From contig NZ_JAAVVE010000012.1 in assembly GCF_018449795.1 (NCBI RefSeq), positions 1-64,000 on the forward strand: a stretch of 64,000 nt of DNA, read 5' to 3'. The notes below the pieces were generated by a model. The model did no database searches. It saw nothing but the letters and a program-made list of their open reading frames with translations, and had not been told where the DNA came from. The translations under genes were made by a program, and so were the position numbers. Below, piece by piece: positions 1 to 8,382 of the stretch; position 1 is the first letter of the stretch; each line of letters begins with the position of its first letter. The stretch is from Sphingomonas sp. dw_22. Its GTDB lineage: Bacteria; Pseudomonadota; Alphaproteobacteria; Sphingomonadales; Sphingomonadaceae.

Positions 1-237
1 GCGCCAGCGGCGCGGGCCGCGCCAGACCCCCCCCCCGCCCGCACCAACACACCCCACCCCCGCGCCACCCCTCCGACCAACGGGACGATCTCCCTCGCGC
101 TCGCGCTCGGTGAAGGACCATTGCCGCCAGCGCGGCGGCCGCTGATCCCGAGAGCCGGCGGGGGCATGCTCCCCGCCGGTTTCCGTTTCGGTAAAGCCCG
201 GCTAGGAATGCGCTCGACCACCAACGGGAGAGCGTGA
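1..237. other. Window edge, no gene seen
   Basis: No convincing reading frame starts in this stretch. The first 60 bases are C-rich and of low complexity. The last 50 bases hold the leader of the following SDR gene, with a weak ribosome-binding sequence (GGGAGAG, about 225-231) just before its ATG at 238. A gene to the left of the window may supply the promoter. Confidence 0.5.
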
Positions 238-1128
238 ATGACCATCAGCTTCGAGAATCGCGTCGCCATCGTGACGGGCGCCGGCGGCGGGATCGGTCGC
301 GGCTATGCGCTCGAGCTGGCGCGGCGCGGGGCCAAGGTGGTGGTCAACGATCTGGGCGTCGCGCGCGACGGCACCGGCCACTCCGACGCCGCGCTGGCGG
401 TGGTCAAGGAGATCAAGGCGCTGGGTGGCGAGGCCTTCTCGAACGGCGGCAGCGTCACCGAATATGACCAGATGGTCGCGATGGTCGAACAGGCCAAGGA
501 TCGCTGGGGCCGCGTCGATATCCTCATCAACAATGCCGGCGTGCTGCGCGACAAGAGCTTCGCCAAGATGGAGCCGGCGGATTTCGAGTTCGTCGTGAAG
601 GTCCATCTGCTCGGATCTGCCAATTGCGCCAAGGCGGTGTGGGAGACGATGCGCGAGCAGAATTACGGCCGCATCCTGATGACCGCCTCCTCCACCGGCC
701 TCTACGGCAATTTCGGCCAGGCGAATTACGGCGCGGCCAAGCTGGGCCTGGCCGGGCTCACCAAGACGCTGCACCTCGAAGGCGCGAAATACGGGATCAA
801 GGTCAACACGATCGCGCCGGTGGCCGGCACGCGCATGACCGAGGATATCTTCCCCGAAGCCGCGTTCAAGGCTTTCGCGCCCGAGGCAGTCGCGCCTGCC
901 GCACTGTATCTCGTTTCCGAGGACGCGCCGACCAACATGATCCTCGGCGCGGGCGCGGGCGTGGTCCAGGCGGCCTATGTCACGCTGACCCAGGGCGCCA
1001 AGCTGGCCGAGCTGACACCCGAGAGCGTCGCCGCCCAATGGGCCGAGATCATCGACCGCACCGGCGAGATCGTCCCCAATTCGGGCGCCGAGCAGACGAT
1101 GCTCATCATGGGCAAGCTGCAGGGCTGA
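238..1128 (+). CDS. SDR family NAD(P)-dependent oxidoreductase, multifunctional-enzyme-2-like
   Basis: Predicted classical short-chain dehydrogenase of 296 residues. The nucleotide-binding motif TGAGGGIG lies at residues 13-20, NNAG at 98-101, and the catalytic Ser151/152, Tyr164 and Lys168 (YGAAK) are all present. The N-terminal half with VVVNDLG followed by a long insertion resembles the 3-hydroxyacyl-CoA dehydrogenase domain of peroxisomal multifunctional enzyme type 2, so a 3-hydroxyacyl-CoA or related substrate is likely. That substrate is inferred from family resemblance only. It is cytosolic, with no signal peptide. The C-terminal 70 residues extend beyond the core SDR fold, as in that subfamily. 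Downstream is an unrelated membrane protein gene with its own promoter-like sequence. Confidence 0.85.
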   Translation: MTISFENRVAIVTGAGGGIGRGYALELARRGAKVVVNDLGVARDGTGHSDAALAVVKEIKALGGEAFSNGGSVTEYDQMVAMVEQAKDRWGRVDILINNAGVLRDKSFAKMEPADFEFVVKVHLLGSANCAKAVWETMREQNYGRILMTASSTGLYGNFGQANYGAAKLGLAGLTKTLHLEGAKYGIKVNTIAPVAGTRMTEDIFPEAAFKAFAPEAVAPAALYLVSEDAPTNMILGAGAGVVQAAYVTLTQGAKLAELTPESVAAQWAEIIDRTGEIVPNSGAEQTMLIMGKLQG

Positions 1129-1199
1129 GGTTGGGCGCCTTAGCGTATTGCTATACTAATACACATGTGGCAATCTCCGCCCCAGAAGGAGGATGGCCC

Positions 1200-2312
1200 A
1201 TGTACAGCGAAAGCGAACTGGCAGGTGCGGTCGAGGCGGGCGTGCTCACGCCCGAGGCCGCGGCGGCGTTCCGGAACCACGTGGCGAGCAGCCGCGAGAC
1301 ACCGGCGGTGGACGAAGAGCATTTCAAGCTGCTGAGCGGTTTCAACGACATCTTCGTCGCGATCGCCGCGGCGCTGATCCTGGTCGCGGCGGGCAGGCTG
1401 GGCGGATTCGTCGGCGAATGGCTGATCGGCATCGGCAACGAACCGCGCCAGATCGGCGCCAACCTGATCGGCGGCGGTGCGGCGGTGGCCGCGACGAGCT
1501 GGATGCTCGCCGAATATTTCACCGCGCGGCGCCGCATGGCCCTGCCCTCGATCCTGCTGCTGCTCGGCTTCGTCGCCGGGGCGGGCGCGACGATCGCGGG
1601 CCTGTTCGTCGCCAACATCCCCTGGATCACCGAGACCTTCCACGTCGTGACCGACGCGCAGGAACAGCGGCTGGCCGGCGTGATCGCGACGGTGGCGGGC
1701 GCGCTGACCGCCGTTGCGGCCTGGATCCACTGGCGCCGCTTCATGGTGCCGATCACGGTCGCCGCGGGCGCGCTTGCGGTGGTGGGCGTCGGCGTGGGGC
1801 TGATCGTCACGCTGATCCCGGCCGCCAAGGAGTCGATCAATCCGATCCTGCTCGTCGCCGGCGTGCTGGTCTTCGCCCTGGCGATGCGCTGGGACATGAC
1901 CGACCTGAAGCGCCGCACGCGCCGTTCGGACGTGGCCTTCTGGCTGCACCTCGCCGCCGCGCCGCTGATCGCGCATCCGGTGTTCCACATGCTCGGCGTG
2001 TTCGACGGGGTGATCGCCCCGGCGATGGCGGCGCTGGTGATCGCGCTCTACGTGGTGTTCGCGGCGGTGGCGCTGGCGGTGGACCGCCGGGCGCTGCTGG
2101 TCTCCAGCCTCGCCTATGTGCTGTGGGCGATGTACACGCTCTTCAACCAGAGTGCGACGGTGGAGCTCAGCGCCGCGCTTACCGCGCTGGTGATCGGTTC
2201 GGCGCTGCTCACGCTCTCCGCCTTCTGGCAGCCGATGCGGCGCGTCGTGGTCGGATCGCTCGGCGGCATCGGCAATCGCCTGCCCCCGACCCAGCAGATC
2301 ATACCCGCCTGA
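1200..2312 (+). CDS. Multi-pass membrane protein of unknown function
   Basis: A 370-residue protein with a hydrophilic N-terminal segment of about 60 residues followed by roughly ten hydrophobic helices and a short polar tail. The N-terminal segment (ending near DEEHFKLLSGFNDIF) followed by paired helices resembles DUF2157-like membrane proteins, but I cannot assign it firmly. I chose the ATG at 1200 because AAGGAGG ends about 8 bases upstream; the same frame is open further upstream but there it overlaps the SDR gene in a different frame and has no coding look. A strong intrinsic terminator follows at 2334-2364. No catalytic motif is visible, so no function is proposed. Confidence 0.75.
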   Translation: MYSESELAGAVEAGVLTPEAAAAFRNHVASSRETPAVDEEHFKLLSGFNDIFVAIAAALILVAAGRLGGFVGEWLIGIGNEPRQIGANLIGGGAAVAATSWMLAEYFTARRRMALPSILLLLGFVAGAGATIAGLFVANIPWITETFHVVTDAQEQRLAGVIATVAGALTAVAAWIHWRRFMVPITVAAGALAVVGVGVGLIVTLIPAAKESINPILLVAGVLVFALAMRWDMTDLKRRTRRSDVAFWLHLAAAPLIAHPVFHMLGVFDGVIAPAMAALVIALYVVFAAVALAVDRRALLVSSLAYVLWAMYTLFNQSATVELSAALTALVIGSALLTLSAFWQPMRRVVVGSLGGIGNRLPPTQQIIPA

Positions 2313-2333
2313 CTTGTAACCGGGCGACACTCG

Positions 2334-2364
2334 GCCCCGGAGCGTTCGCGCTCCGGGGCTTTTT
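2334..2364 (+). terminator. Intrinsic terminator after the membrane protein gene
   Basis: An 11-bp perfect stem (GCCCCGGAGCG pairing with CGCTCCGGGGC) closed by a TTCG tetraloop and followed by five T residues. It sits between the stop at 2312 and the convergent DUF2794 gene and could act for the plus-strand gene. Confidence 0.85.
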
Positions 2365-2702
2365 CATTCCCCGACCAGCTTCATCAGCCGCCGCTCGACG
2401 GGGGCAAGCACCGGCCCCAGCTCATGGCCGCGCTTGAGCACCGCGCCGACTTCGTTGACCAGCGCCCACATGCCCTGGCGATTGCGCAGGGCCGGGCGTT
2501 TCTCGATCCGGAACTCAGGGCGCTCGGCGGCACGGCGGAAGGCCGCGAAGACGGCCGCGTCGCGATCGAACTGGATCGCATAGTCGCGCCAATGCCCCGC
2601 CGCGACCATCCGACCGTAGAGATCGAGGATCCGCGTGAGTTCGAGGCGTTCGAAGCCGACCTGGCTGGGGCGGCCGATGGGCAGCGGCGTCACCGTTCCC
2701 AT
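2364..2702 (-). CDS. DUF2794 domain-containing protein
   Basis: A 112-residue protein that I recognise as the DUF2794 family, a small conserved protein of alphaproteobacteria without a known function. The family features are the FDRDAAVFAAFRRAAERP core and the RPALRNRQGMWALVNEVG segment near the C-terminus. No signal peptide or membrane segment is visible. It follows cysE directly: its ATG at 2702 overlaps the cysE stop region, so the two are probably co-transcribed. That suggests, but does not show, a link with cysteine synthesis. Confidence 0.85.
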   Translation of the reverse strand: MGTVTPLPIGRPSQVGFERLELTRILDLYGRMVAAGHWRDYAIQFDRDAAVFAAFRRAAERPEFRIEKRPALRNRQGMWALVNEVGAVLKRGHELGPVLAPVERRLMKLVGE

Positions 2703-3394
2703 CAGGCGCGATCACGCTCCGGCTTGCGCCCGTCGGCGCGCTCGGCGAGCACCGCGTCGAGCCGCTTTCTCAGCGCATCGAGCTCGCAGCGCATCAGCTC
2801 CAGCTTCTGGGTCGAGGGATCGAACACGTCGCTGCACGGCGTGCCATAGGGCACGAAATCCTTCTGCCACGCCGTCGCCTCGACCAGGGTCGGCTTGGCG
2901 GGGATGCCGACCATCACCGCGCCTTGCGCCACGTCGCGGGTGACGACCGCATTGGCGCCGATCCGCGCCCGCTCGCCGACGGTGATCGGCCCGAGCACCT
3001 GCGCGCCCGATCCGATGATGACGCCGTCCAGCAGTGTCGGGTGGCGCTTGCCCGCCACGCCATTGTCCGGGCTGGTGCCGCCCAGCGTGACGCACTGGTA
3101 GATGGTGACGTCGTCGCCGATCTCCGCGGTCTCGCCGATCACGACGAAACCGTGGTCGATGAAGAAGTTATGGCCGATCTTGGCGCCCGGATGGATGTCG
3201 ATCGCCGTCGCCCAGCGCGACCAGTGATTGACCACGCGCGCCAGGAAGAACCAGCCGCCGCGATAGAGCCGGTGCGCGATGCGGTGATAGCCGAGCGCCC
3301 ACACGCCCGGATAGAGCAGGATTTCCGCACGGCTGCGCGGCGCGGGATCGCGCGCGCGGATCGAATCGAGATACGTCGTCAGACGCTGGAACAT
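2702..3394 (-). CDS. cysE: Serine O-acetyltransferase
   Basis: Acetylates L-serine with acetyl-CoA to O-acetylserine, the first step of cysteine synthesis in the cytosol. The 230 residues show the short alpha-helical N-terminus and a left-handed beta-helix of hexapeptide repeats (IHPGAKIG, VVIGETAEIG, GVIIGSGAQVLG, RIGANAVV) with the catalytic-loop signature GGTSPDNGVAGKRHP. The length and the IHPGA element fit the shorter EpsC/SAT type rather than the longer enterobacterial enzyme. The divergent neighbour at 3551 is a TauE/SafE-type permease that often handles sulfur oxyanions, so this is a small sulfur locus. DUF2794 is downstream in the same transcript. Confidence 0.93.
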   Translation of the reverse strand: MFQRLTTYLDSIRARDPAPRSRAEILLYPGVWALGYHRIAHRLYRGGWFFLARVVNHWSRWATAIDIHPGAKIGHNFFIDHGFVVIGETAEIGDDVTIYQCVTLGGTSPDNGVAGKRHPTLLDGVIIGSGAQVLGPITVGERARIGANAVVTRDVAQGAVMVGIPAKPTLVEATAWQKDFVPYGTPCSDVFDPSTQKLELMRCELDALRKRLDAVLAERADGRKPERDRA

Positions 3395-3550
3395 GGCCGG
3401 TTCCCCTTTGTCGGGTTCATCTAATGCCTATACGAACCGATTTCCAGAACACCCCGACCGATGCTTGTCCCGCCTAAACACGATGTATCTTGTGGGAATT
3501 AGCGCGGCCCGGCATTCCCCGCGGAACCAACCGCGCGGAAAAGGCCCTGA

Positions 3551-4309
3551 ATGATCTTCGGAATCGACCTCACGGCCATCCTGCCCTTCATCGCGGTGGG
3601 ATTCGCCGCGCAGATGGTGGACGGCGCGCTCGGCATGGCCTTCGGCGTCATCAACAATACGCTGCTGGTGGCGCTGGGCGTGCCGCCCGCGGCCGCATCG
3701 GCCAGCGTGCATGCGGTGGAGACCTTCACCACCGCCGCCTCCGGCGCCAGCCATATCTATCACCGCAATGTCGACTGGCGGCTGTTCCGCCGGCTCGTGA
3801 TTCCCGGCATGATCGGCGGCGCGCTGGGCGCCTATGTGCTGAGCAATGTCAAGGCTGAGGACGCCAAGCCCTTCGTCATGGCCTATCTCGCCGGAATCGG
3901 GCTCTATCTCCTCTATCGCGCCTGGCGCGGTCGCGTGGAGCCGCGCACGCCCAAGATCATCGAGCCGCTGGGCCTTGCCGGCGGCTTCCTCGATGCGGCG
4001 GGCGGTGGCGGCTGGGGGCCGGTGGTGACCAGCAACCTGCTCGTCCAGGGCGCGAGCCCGCGCAGCACGATCGGCACGGTCAACACCAGCGAGTTCTTCC
4101 TCACCGCGACCGTATCGGCCACCTTCATCGCGACGATGGGCTGGGCGGCCTTCACGCTCCACACGCTGGGCATCCTGATCGGCGGGCTGATCGCGGCGCC
4201 GTTCGGCGGGCTGCTCGCCAAGCGCGTGCCGGCGCGGACGCTGATGGCGATGGTGGGCGTGCTGCTGACCCTCACCAGCGCCTATACGATCTACGCGGCG
4301 CTCCGATAA
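3551..4309 (+). CDS. TSUP (TauE/SafE) family membrane permease
   Basis: A 252-residue inner-membrane protein of the 4-toluene sulfonate uptake permease family, with about eight helices and the internal duplication typical of TauE/SafE. The first repeat carries MVDGALGMAFG and the second GFLDAAGGGGWGPV, the two conserved half-site motifs. Family members move sulfite, sulfoacetate or other organosulfur anions, and some export. The head-to-head arrangement with cysE supports a sulfur role here, but direction and substrate are inference. The start at 3551 is preceded by a weak purine-rich sequence (GGAAAAGG). A putative peroxide-response region follows before ahpC. Confidence 0.9.
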   Translation: MIFGIDLTAILPFIAVGFAAQMVDGALGMAFGVINNTLLVALGVPPAAASASVHAVETFTTAASGASHIYHRNVDWRLFRRLVIPGMIGGALGAYVLSNVKAEDAKPFVMAYLAGIGLYLLYRAWRGRVEPRTPKIIEPLGLAGGFLDAAGGGGWGPVVTSNLLVQGASPRSTIGTVNTSEFFLTATVSATFIATMGWAAFTLHTLGILIGGLIAAPFGGLLAKRVPARTLMAMVGVLLTLTSAYTIYAALR

Positions 4310-4340
4310 GCCATTTGCAAGCCAGTCGATCAATTTCCTC

Positions 4341-4357
4341 CTATTGAGTGATGCAAT
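4341..4357 (+). promoter_or_regulatory. Possible OxyR (LysR-type) site upstream of ahpC
   Basis: The sequence ATTG-N7-CAAT at 4343-4357 is a perfect short dyad that contains the T-N11-A core of LysR-type regulators. It lies about 90 bases before ahpC, and an oxyR gene is 1.9 kb downstream. The full four-element OxyR consensus is not clear, so this is a suggestion only. Confidence 0.3.
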
Positions 4358-4448
4358 CGATCAGCGCGAATGAGGCTTCCAATTTCACAAAGCCCTCGCG
4401 ACACCCTATCTGCCGCATTGCAACATCAACCCACGGAGAAGAAACCAC

Positions 4449-5012
4449 ATGGCTCTCATCGGAAGCTCGCTCAAGCCGTTCACCGCGCAGGCCTATAAGG
4501 AAGGCAAGTTCGTCACCGTCACCGATGGCGACGTGAAGGGCAAGTGGGCAGTCTTCTTCTTCTATCCGGCCGACTTCACCTTCGTCTGCCCGACCGAACT
4601 CGAAGATCTCGCCGACATCTATCCGACCCTCCAGAAGATAGGCGTGGAAGTATATTCGGTCTCGACTGACACGCATTTCAGCCACAAGGCCTGGCATGAC
4701 ACGTCGCCGGCGATCAGCAAGATCAACTATTTCATGCTGGGCGACCAGAATCATGCTCTCTCGAACAATTTCGAGGTTCTGCGTGAAGGTCAGGGCCTGG
4801 CCGATCGCGGCACTTTCGTCGTCGATCCCGAGGGTGTGATCCAGCTCGTAGAGATCACGTCGGAAGGCGTCGGCCGCAACGCGACCGAGCTGCTCCGCAA
4901 GATCAAGGCGGCGCAATATATTGCGGCGCACCCCGGCGAAGTCTGCCCGGCCAAGTGGGAAGAGGGTGAAGAGACCCTGGCCCCGTCGCTCGACCTGGTC
5001 GGCAAGATCTAA
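4449..5012 (+). CDS. ahpC: Alkyl hydroperoxide reductase subunit C (2-Cys peroxiredoxin)
   Basis: Reduces hydrogen peroxide and organic hydroperoxides in the cytosol. The 187 residues match bacterial AhpC closely: peroxidatic Cys47 in FVCPTE and resolving Cys166 in EVCPAKW, the same positions plus one as in E. coli. Its reductant is the AhpF encoded just downstream, and OxyR is encoded after that, which is the classic peroxide-defence set. The ATG is preceded by ACGGAGAAG. Between ahpC and ahpF lie a branched inverted-repeat element and an intrinsic terminator, which would give more ahpC than ahpF transcript. Confidence 0.97.
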   Translation: MALIGSSLKPFTAQAYKEGKFVTVTDGDVKGKWAVFFFYPADFTFVCPTELEDLADIYPTLQKIGVEVYSVSTDTHFSHKAWHDTSPAISKINYFMLGDQNHALSNNFEVLREGQGLADRGTFVVDPEGVIQLVEITSEGVGRNATELLRKIKAAQYIAAHPGEVCPAKWEEGEETLAPSLDLVGKI

Positions 5013-5017
5013 GCACC

Positions 5018-5104
5018 ATGCGGCGCAGATCTTTGAGCCGGCCATGCCCCCGGCATGGCCTGAGAGATGCTGGGAGCATCTCTCACTCAAAGATCTGACC
5101 GCAT
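5018..5104. repeat. Three-way-junction inverted-repeat element between ahpC and ahpF
   Basis: The outer arms pair over 18 bp (ATGCGG then CAGATCTTTGAG at 5018-5037, with CTCAAAGATCTG then CCGCAT at 5086-5104, and a 2x1 internal loop). Inside are two perfect hairpins placed end to end: 5040-5060 (9-bp stem, CCC loop) and 5061-5085 (11-bp stem, GGG loop). As RNA this would fold into a three-way junction, and the two loops are complementary to each other. It starts five bases after the ahpC stop. Its role is unknown; transcript stabilisation or processing is possible. Confidence 0.75.
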
Positions 5105-5126
5105 CCCCCTTACGGGTGCTCAAGAA

Positions 5127-5167
5127 GGCCCGGGACGGACCCCCCCCTCCCGTCCCGGGCCGTTTTG
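5127..5167 (+). terminator. Intrinsic terminator between ahpC and ahpF
   Basis: A 12-bp perfect stem (GGCCCGGGACGG with CCGTCCCGGGCC) with a C-rich loop, followed by GTTTTG. It lies only 26 bases before the ahpF start, so ahpF needs read-through or its own promoter. This would uncouple ahpC and ahpF levels. Confidence 0.85.
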
Positions 5168-5192
5168 TATCCAGAACACAGGAGTTCCCCCG

Positions 5193-6770
5193 ATGCTCGA
5201 CGCCAATCTGACGCAGCAGCTCAAGGCCTATCTGGTCAACATCAAGCAACCGATCGAGCTTGTCGCCAGCCTGGGCGACGACGCCAAGTCGCGCGAGCTG
5301 GGCGAGCTGCTGAACGAAATCGCAGCGCTGTCCGATCTGATCGCGGTGATCCCGGCGAACGACGATGCGCGCAAGCCCAGCTTCATGATCCGCCGTGCCG
5401 GCACCGATATCGGCGTGCGCTTCGCCGGCATTCCGATGGGCCATGAGTTCACTTCCCTGGTGCTCGCACTGCTCCAGGTCGGCGGCCATCCGTCCAAGGC
5501 GGCGCAGGAGCTGATCGAGCAGGTGAAGAACCTCGACGGCGACTATGCCTTCGAGACCTATTTCTCGCTCTCGTGCCAGAACTGCCCCGACGTGGTGCAG
5601 GCGCTGAACCTGATGGCGGTGCTCAATCCGCGCATCACCCACACCGCGATCGACGGCGGCCTGTTCCCCGCGGAAGTCGAGGAACGCAAGGTGATGGCGG
5701 TCCCCACCGTGTTCCTGAACGGCGAGCCGTTCGGCCAGGGCCGAATGGAGCTGGAGCAGATCGTCGCGAAGATCGACAGCGGCGCCGGCGCGCGGGCGGC
5801 GGAGAAGATCAAGGCCAAGGAGCCGTTCGAGGTGCTCGTCATCGGCGGCGGCCCGGCCGGCGCGGCGGCGGCGATCTATGCCGCGCGCAAGGGCATCCGC
5901 ACCGGAATCGCCGCCGAGCGGTTCGGCGGCCAGGTGCTCGACACCATGTCGATCGAGAATTTCATCTCGGTCTCGCACACCGAAGGGCCGAAGCTTGCCG
6001 CGCATCTGGAGCAACACGTCAAGGATTACGACGTCGATATCATGAACCACCAGCGCGCCGCGAAGCTGATCCCGGCGCGGGTCGAGGGCGGCCTGCACGA
6101 AGTGGTGCTGGAGAATGGCGCGTCGCTGAAGGGCCGCACGCTCATCCTCTCCACCGGCGCGCGCTGGCGGCAGATGAACGTGCCCGGCGAGGACGATTAC
6201 CGGAACAAGGGCGTGACCTATTGCCCGCACTGCGACGGCCCGCTGTTCAAGGGCAAGCGCGTCGCGGTGATCGGCGGCGGCAATTCGGGCGCCGAAGCGG
6301 CGATCGACCTGGCCGGCATCGTCGCGCACGTCACGCTGATCGAATATGATAGCCAGCTTCGCGCCGATGCGGTGCTCCAGCGCAAGCTGGCGAGCCTGCC
6401 CAACGTCAAGATCATCACTTCGGCGCTGACGACCGAAGTGCAGGGCGACGGCGAGAAGGTGACCGGCCTGAGCTACAAGGACCGCAACCACGACACGATG
6501 CACCAAGTCGAGCTGGAGGGCATCTTCGTGCAGATCGGCCTCGTGCCCAACACCGAATGGCTGAAGGACGCGGTGGCGCTCACTCCGCGCGGCGAGATCG
6601 AGATCGATCATCGCGGCGAGACCTCGCAGCGCGGCATCTTCGCCGCGGGCGACGCGACCACGGTGCCCTACAAGCAGATCGTGATCGCGATGGGCGCGGG
6701 CTCGACCGCGGCGCTCTCGGCCTTCGACTATCTGATCCGGCTGCCCGCCGAGCTGGAAGAGGCGGCCTGA
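5193..6770 (+). CDS. ahpF: Alkyl hydroperoxide reductase subunit F
   Basis: FAD-dependent NADH oxidoreductase that passes electrons to AhpC. The 525 residues have the tandem thioredoxin-like N-terminal domain with the redox pair Cys128/Cys131 (SCQNCPD), then the flavoprotein domain with the FAD motif [17 protein letters not shown] and the second redox pair in TYCPHCDGP, an NAD-binding [10 protein letters not shown] motif and the C-terminal FAAGDAT. I took the ATG at 5193 because AGGAG stands 9 bases upstream and the protein then begins [10 protein letters not shown] as in homologues; the longer frame runs through the terminator. No change in key residues is seen. Confidence 0.97.
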   Translation: MLDANLTQQLKAYLVNIKQPIELVASLGDDAKSRELGELLNEIAALSDLIAVIPANDDARKPSFMIRRAGTDIGVRFAGIPMGHEFTSLVLALLQVGGHPSKAAQELIEQVKNLDGDYAFETYFSLSCQNCPDVVQALNLMAVLNPRITHTAIDGGLFPAEVEERKVMAVPTVFLNGEPFGQGRMELEQIVAKIDSGAGARAAEKIKAKEPFEVLVIGGGPAGAAAAIYAARKGIRTGIAAERFGGQVLDTMSIENFISVSHTEGPKLAAHLEQHVKDYDVDIMNHQRAAKLIPARVEGGLHEVVLENGASLKGRTLILSTGARWRQMNVPGEDDYRNKGVTYCPHCDGPLFKGKRVAVIGGGNSGAEAAIDLAGIVAHVTLIEYDSQLRADAVLQRKLASLPNVKIITSALTTEVQGDGEKVTGLSYKDRNHDTMHQVELEGIFVQIGLVPNTEWLKDAVALTPRGEIEIDHRGETSQRGIFAAGDATTVPYKQIVIAMGAGSTAALSAFDYLIRLPAELEEAA

Positions 6771-6780
6771 CCCCTGTCGC

Positions 6781-6808
6781 CGTCATCCCGGCACCTGCCG
6801 GGATGACG
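6781..6808. repeat. Palindromic intergenic repeat, copy 1
   Basis: A perfect 12-bp hairpin (CGTCATCCCGGC with GCCGGGATGACG, loop ACCT) after ahpF. The same arms recur at 12598-12625 with a different loop, so this is a dispersed REP-like repeat. It may also end ahpF transcription, though no T-run follows. Confidence 0.75.
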
Positions 6809-6809
6809 G

Positions 6810-6837
6810 TTGGCTTTATCGCCTCCGTCACTATATA
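6810..6837 (+). promoter_or_regulatory. Possible sigma-70 promoter of oxyR
   Basis: TTGGCT at 6810-6815 and TATATA at 6832-6837 with 16 bases between them. The predicted transcript would have a leader of about 20 bases before the CTG start proposed at 6866. Confidence 0.4.
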
Positions 6838-6865
6838 GCGGCCAAACAATCGACGGAGACGATCA

Positions 6866-7765
6866 CTGGCCGCCACCTATCTTCCGACGCTCAAGCAGCT
6901 CCAATATCTGGTGGCGCTCCACGATTCGGGGCATTTCGGCCGCGCGGCCGAGGCGACGTTCGTGACGCAATCGACGCTGTCGGCGGGCATCCGCGAGCTG
7001 GAGACGCTGATCGGCGTCGTGCTGGTCGAGCGCACCCGGCGAGTCGTGCGCTTCACGCCACTGGGCGAGCGGATCGTGGAGAAGGCCCGGCGCGTGCTGC
7101 GCGAGGCGGATGAGCTAGGCGATCTCGCCCGCGCCGCCGGTCGCCCCTTGTCAGGCGAGATGCGGATGAGCGTGATCCCGACGATCGCGCCGTTCCTGCT
7201 GCCGCGCATCCTGCCCAAGCTGCGCAGGGAATATCCCGACCTCAAGCTCTATCTGCGTGAGGAGACCAGCGGCCAGGCCTGTGAGGGGCTGAACCATGGC
7301 CGCACCGATTGCGTGCTGCTCGCCCTGCCCTTCGCCTGCGGTGACGTCGAGACGGCGCCGCTGTTCGACGACCGGCTGTTCGTCGCCTTCCGCGAGGGCG
7401 AGATGGACGCGACGCCGATGATCCGCCCCGCCGCGATCGACGAGACGCGGCTGCTGATGCTCGAGGACGGGCATTGCCTGAAGGACCATGCACTGGCGGC
7501 GTGCAACCGCCCCGAGTTGCGGGCCGAGGCGACGATGCTGGGCACCTCGCTCCACACCATGGTCCAGATGGTCGATAACGGCCTGGGCGTGACGATGCTG
7601 CCCGAAATGGCGGTGGATGCAGGGATACTGGACCACACCCATGTCACCGCCCGCCCGTTGGAGGCGGAGAACGCCGCGCGCCACATCGCGCTGGTGTGGC
7701 GCAAGGCATCCCCGCGCGAACGCGACTTCCGGCTATTGGCGGAGGTGCTGGCGGCGTCGCACTGA
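6866..7765 (+). CDS. oxyR: Hydrogen peroxide-inducible LysR regulator OxyR
   Basis: LysR-type transcription factor that senses peroxide and activates ahpCF-type genes. Residues 5-65 form the winged helix-turn-helix (LKQLQYLVAL, VTQSTLSAGIRELE). The redox cysteines Cys204 and Cys213 are separated by eight residues (C-LKDHALAA-C), the same spacing as the C199/C208 pair of E. coli OxyR. I place the start at CTG 6866: it gives MAATYLPTLKQLQ, the usual N-terminus, and GGAGA lies 6 bases upstream. No ATG, GTG or TTG precedes the GTG at 6911, which would cut off the first part of the DNA-binding domain. With that start the protein has 299 residues. Confidence 0.9.
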   Translation: MAATYLPTLKQLQYLVALHDSGHFGRAAEATFVTQSTLSAGIRELETLIGVVLVERTRRVVRFTPLGERIVEKARRVLREADELGDLARAAGRPLSGEMRMSVIPTIAPFLLPRILPKLRREYPDLKLYLREETSGQACEGLNHGRTDCVLLALPFACGDVETAPLFDDRLFVAFREGEMDATPMIRPAAIDETRLLMLEDGHCLKDHALAACNRPELRAEATMLGTSLHTMVQMVDNGLGVTMLPEMAVDAGILDHTHVTARPLEAENAARHIALVWRKASPRERDFRLLAEVLAASH

Positions 7766-7772
7766 GCAGTAC

Positions 7773-8087
7773 TCAGCCCTCGAACGCTTCCTTCAGCAAA
7801 TCCATCTGCTGCATGCGCTCGTGGAGGATAGTGACGATCGCAACGGCGCCGCCGTCCATCACCTTCCAGTAGATGAAATGATGCTCATGGCGGCATACAT
7901 AGCCGTCCACGCCGAACTCGGCAGCAATGCGCCGCCACGGCAAAGCTCGATCGGCTATGGCCTGGAAGCGTGCAAAGAGATCTCGGACATACCGCTCCGC
8001 CTGGGCCTCGCCCCATTGCAAGGAGCTATATTCGAAGATCTCGTCAAGCCGGTGGTTAGCGGAAGGCTCGATCCGAAACCTCGTCAC
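7773..8087 (-). CDS. ParE/RelE-family toxin of a type II toxin-antitoxin pair
   Basis: A 104-residue protein with the RelE/ParE fold signature: the N-terminal LDEIFEYSSLQWGEAQAERYVRDLFARF helix pair, a central basic-aromatic strand (GYVCRHEHHFIYWKV) and the C-terminal ILHERMQQMDLL. ParE-type members poison gyrase, RelE-type members cleave ribosome-bound mRNA; which one applies cannot be decided from sequence, though the ILHERM ending favours ParE. Its start overlaps the antitoxin stop by 4 bases (ATGA), so the two are translationally coupled. It lies downstream of moaE and converges on oxyR. Confidence 0.87.
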   Translation of the reverse strand: MTRFRIEPSANHRLDEIFEYSSLQWGEAQAERYVRDLFARFQAIADRALPWRRIAAEFGVDGYVCRHEHHFIYWKVMDGGAVAIVTILHERMQQMDLLKEAFEG

Positions 8088-8350
8088 CCGCGCCTGCGCC
8101 GTAGATTGCGCGCGATCACTTCGTCGGCGGTAACCTCGACATATTGATCGTCAGGCGTAGCGAACGCCCGCTGCAATTCCGCCTTCAGCGCCTCGAACTT
8201 CTCCTGTTCCACCCGCTCGCGGTCGCGGCGGATCAGGTCGCGGACATATTCACTGACGTTCTCGTAGAGCCCATCCTCGCCGACATTGGCGGCGATGAAC
8301 TCGCTGAGCGGTCCGCTGACACGGACATTGAGGTTGATCGGCTTGGTCAT
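8084..8350 (-). CDS. ParD-like antitoxin (ribbon-helix-helix)
   Basis: An 88-residue partner of the toxin at 7773. The N-terminus (NLNVRVSGPLSEFIAANV) and YENVSEYVRDLIRRDRER form the ribbon-helix-helix DNA-binding unit of ParD/CopG proteins, followed by a variable toxin-binding tail rich in Glu and Asp. I chose the ATG at 8350 rather than the upstream in-frame codon because the family begins at the beta-strand. Antitoxins of this class repress their own promoter, which would lie in the 32 bases before the start or inside moaE. Confidence 0.85.
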   Translation of the reverse strand: MTKPINLNVRVSGPLSEFIAANVGEDGLYENVSEYVRDLIRRDRERVEQEKFEALKAELQRAFATPDDQYVEVTADEVIARNLRRRRG

Positions 8351-8382
8351 ACCGTAAAGATAACGTGGAATATCGTGGACGC

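Noticed and set aside
624..1199. N-terminal extension of the membrane protein gene
   Set aside because: It overlaps the SDR gene in another frame and is Arg-rich; a good ribosome-binding site supports the start at 1200.
4341..6611. A minus-strand frame of 756 codons opposite ahpC-ahpF
   Set aside because: Antisense shadow of two well-supported genes, crossing a terminator and a hairpin element.
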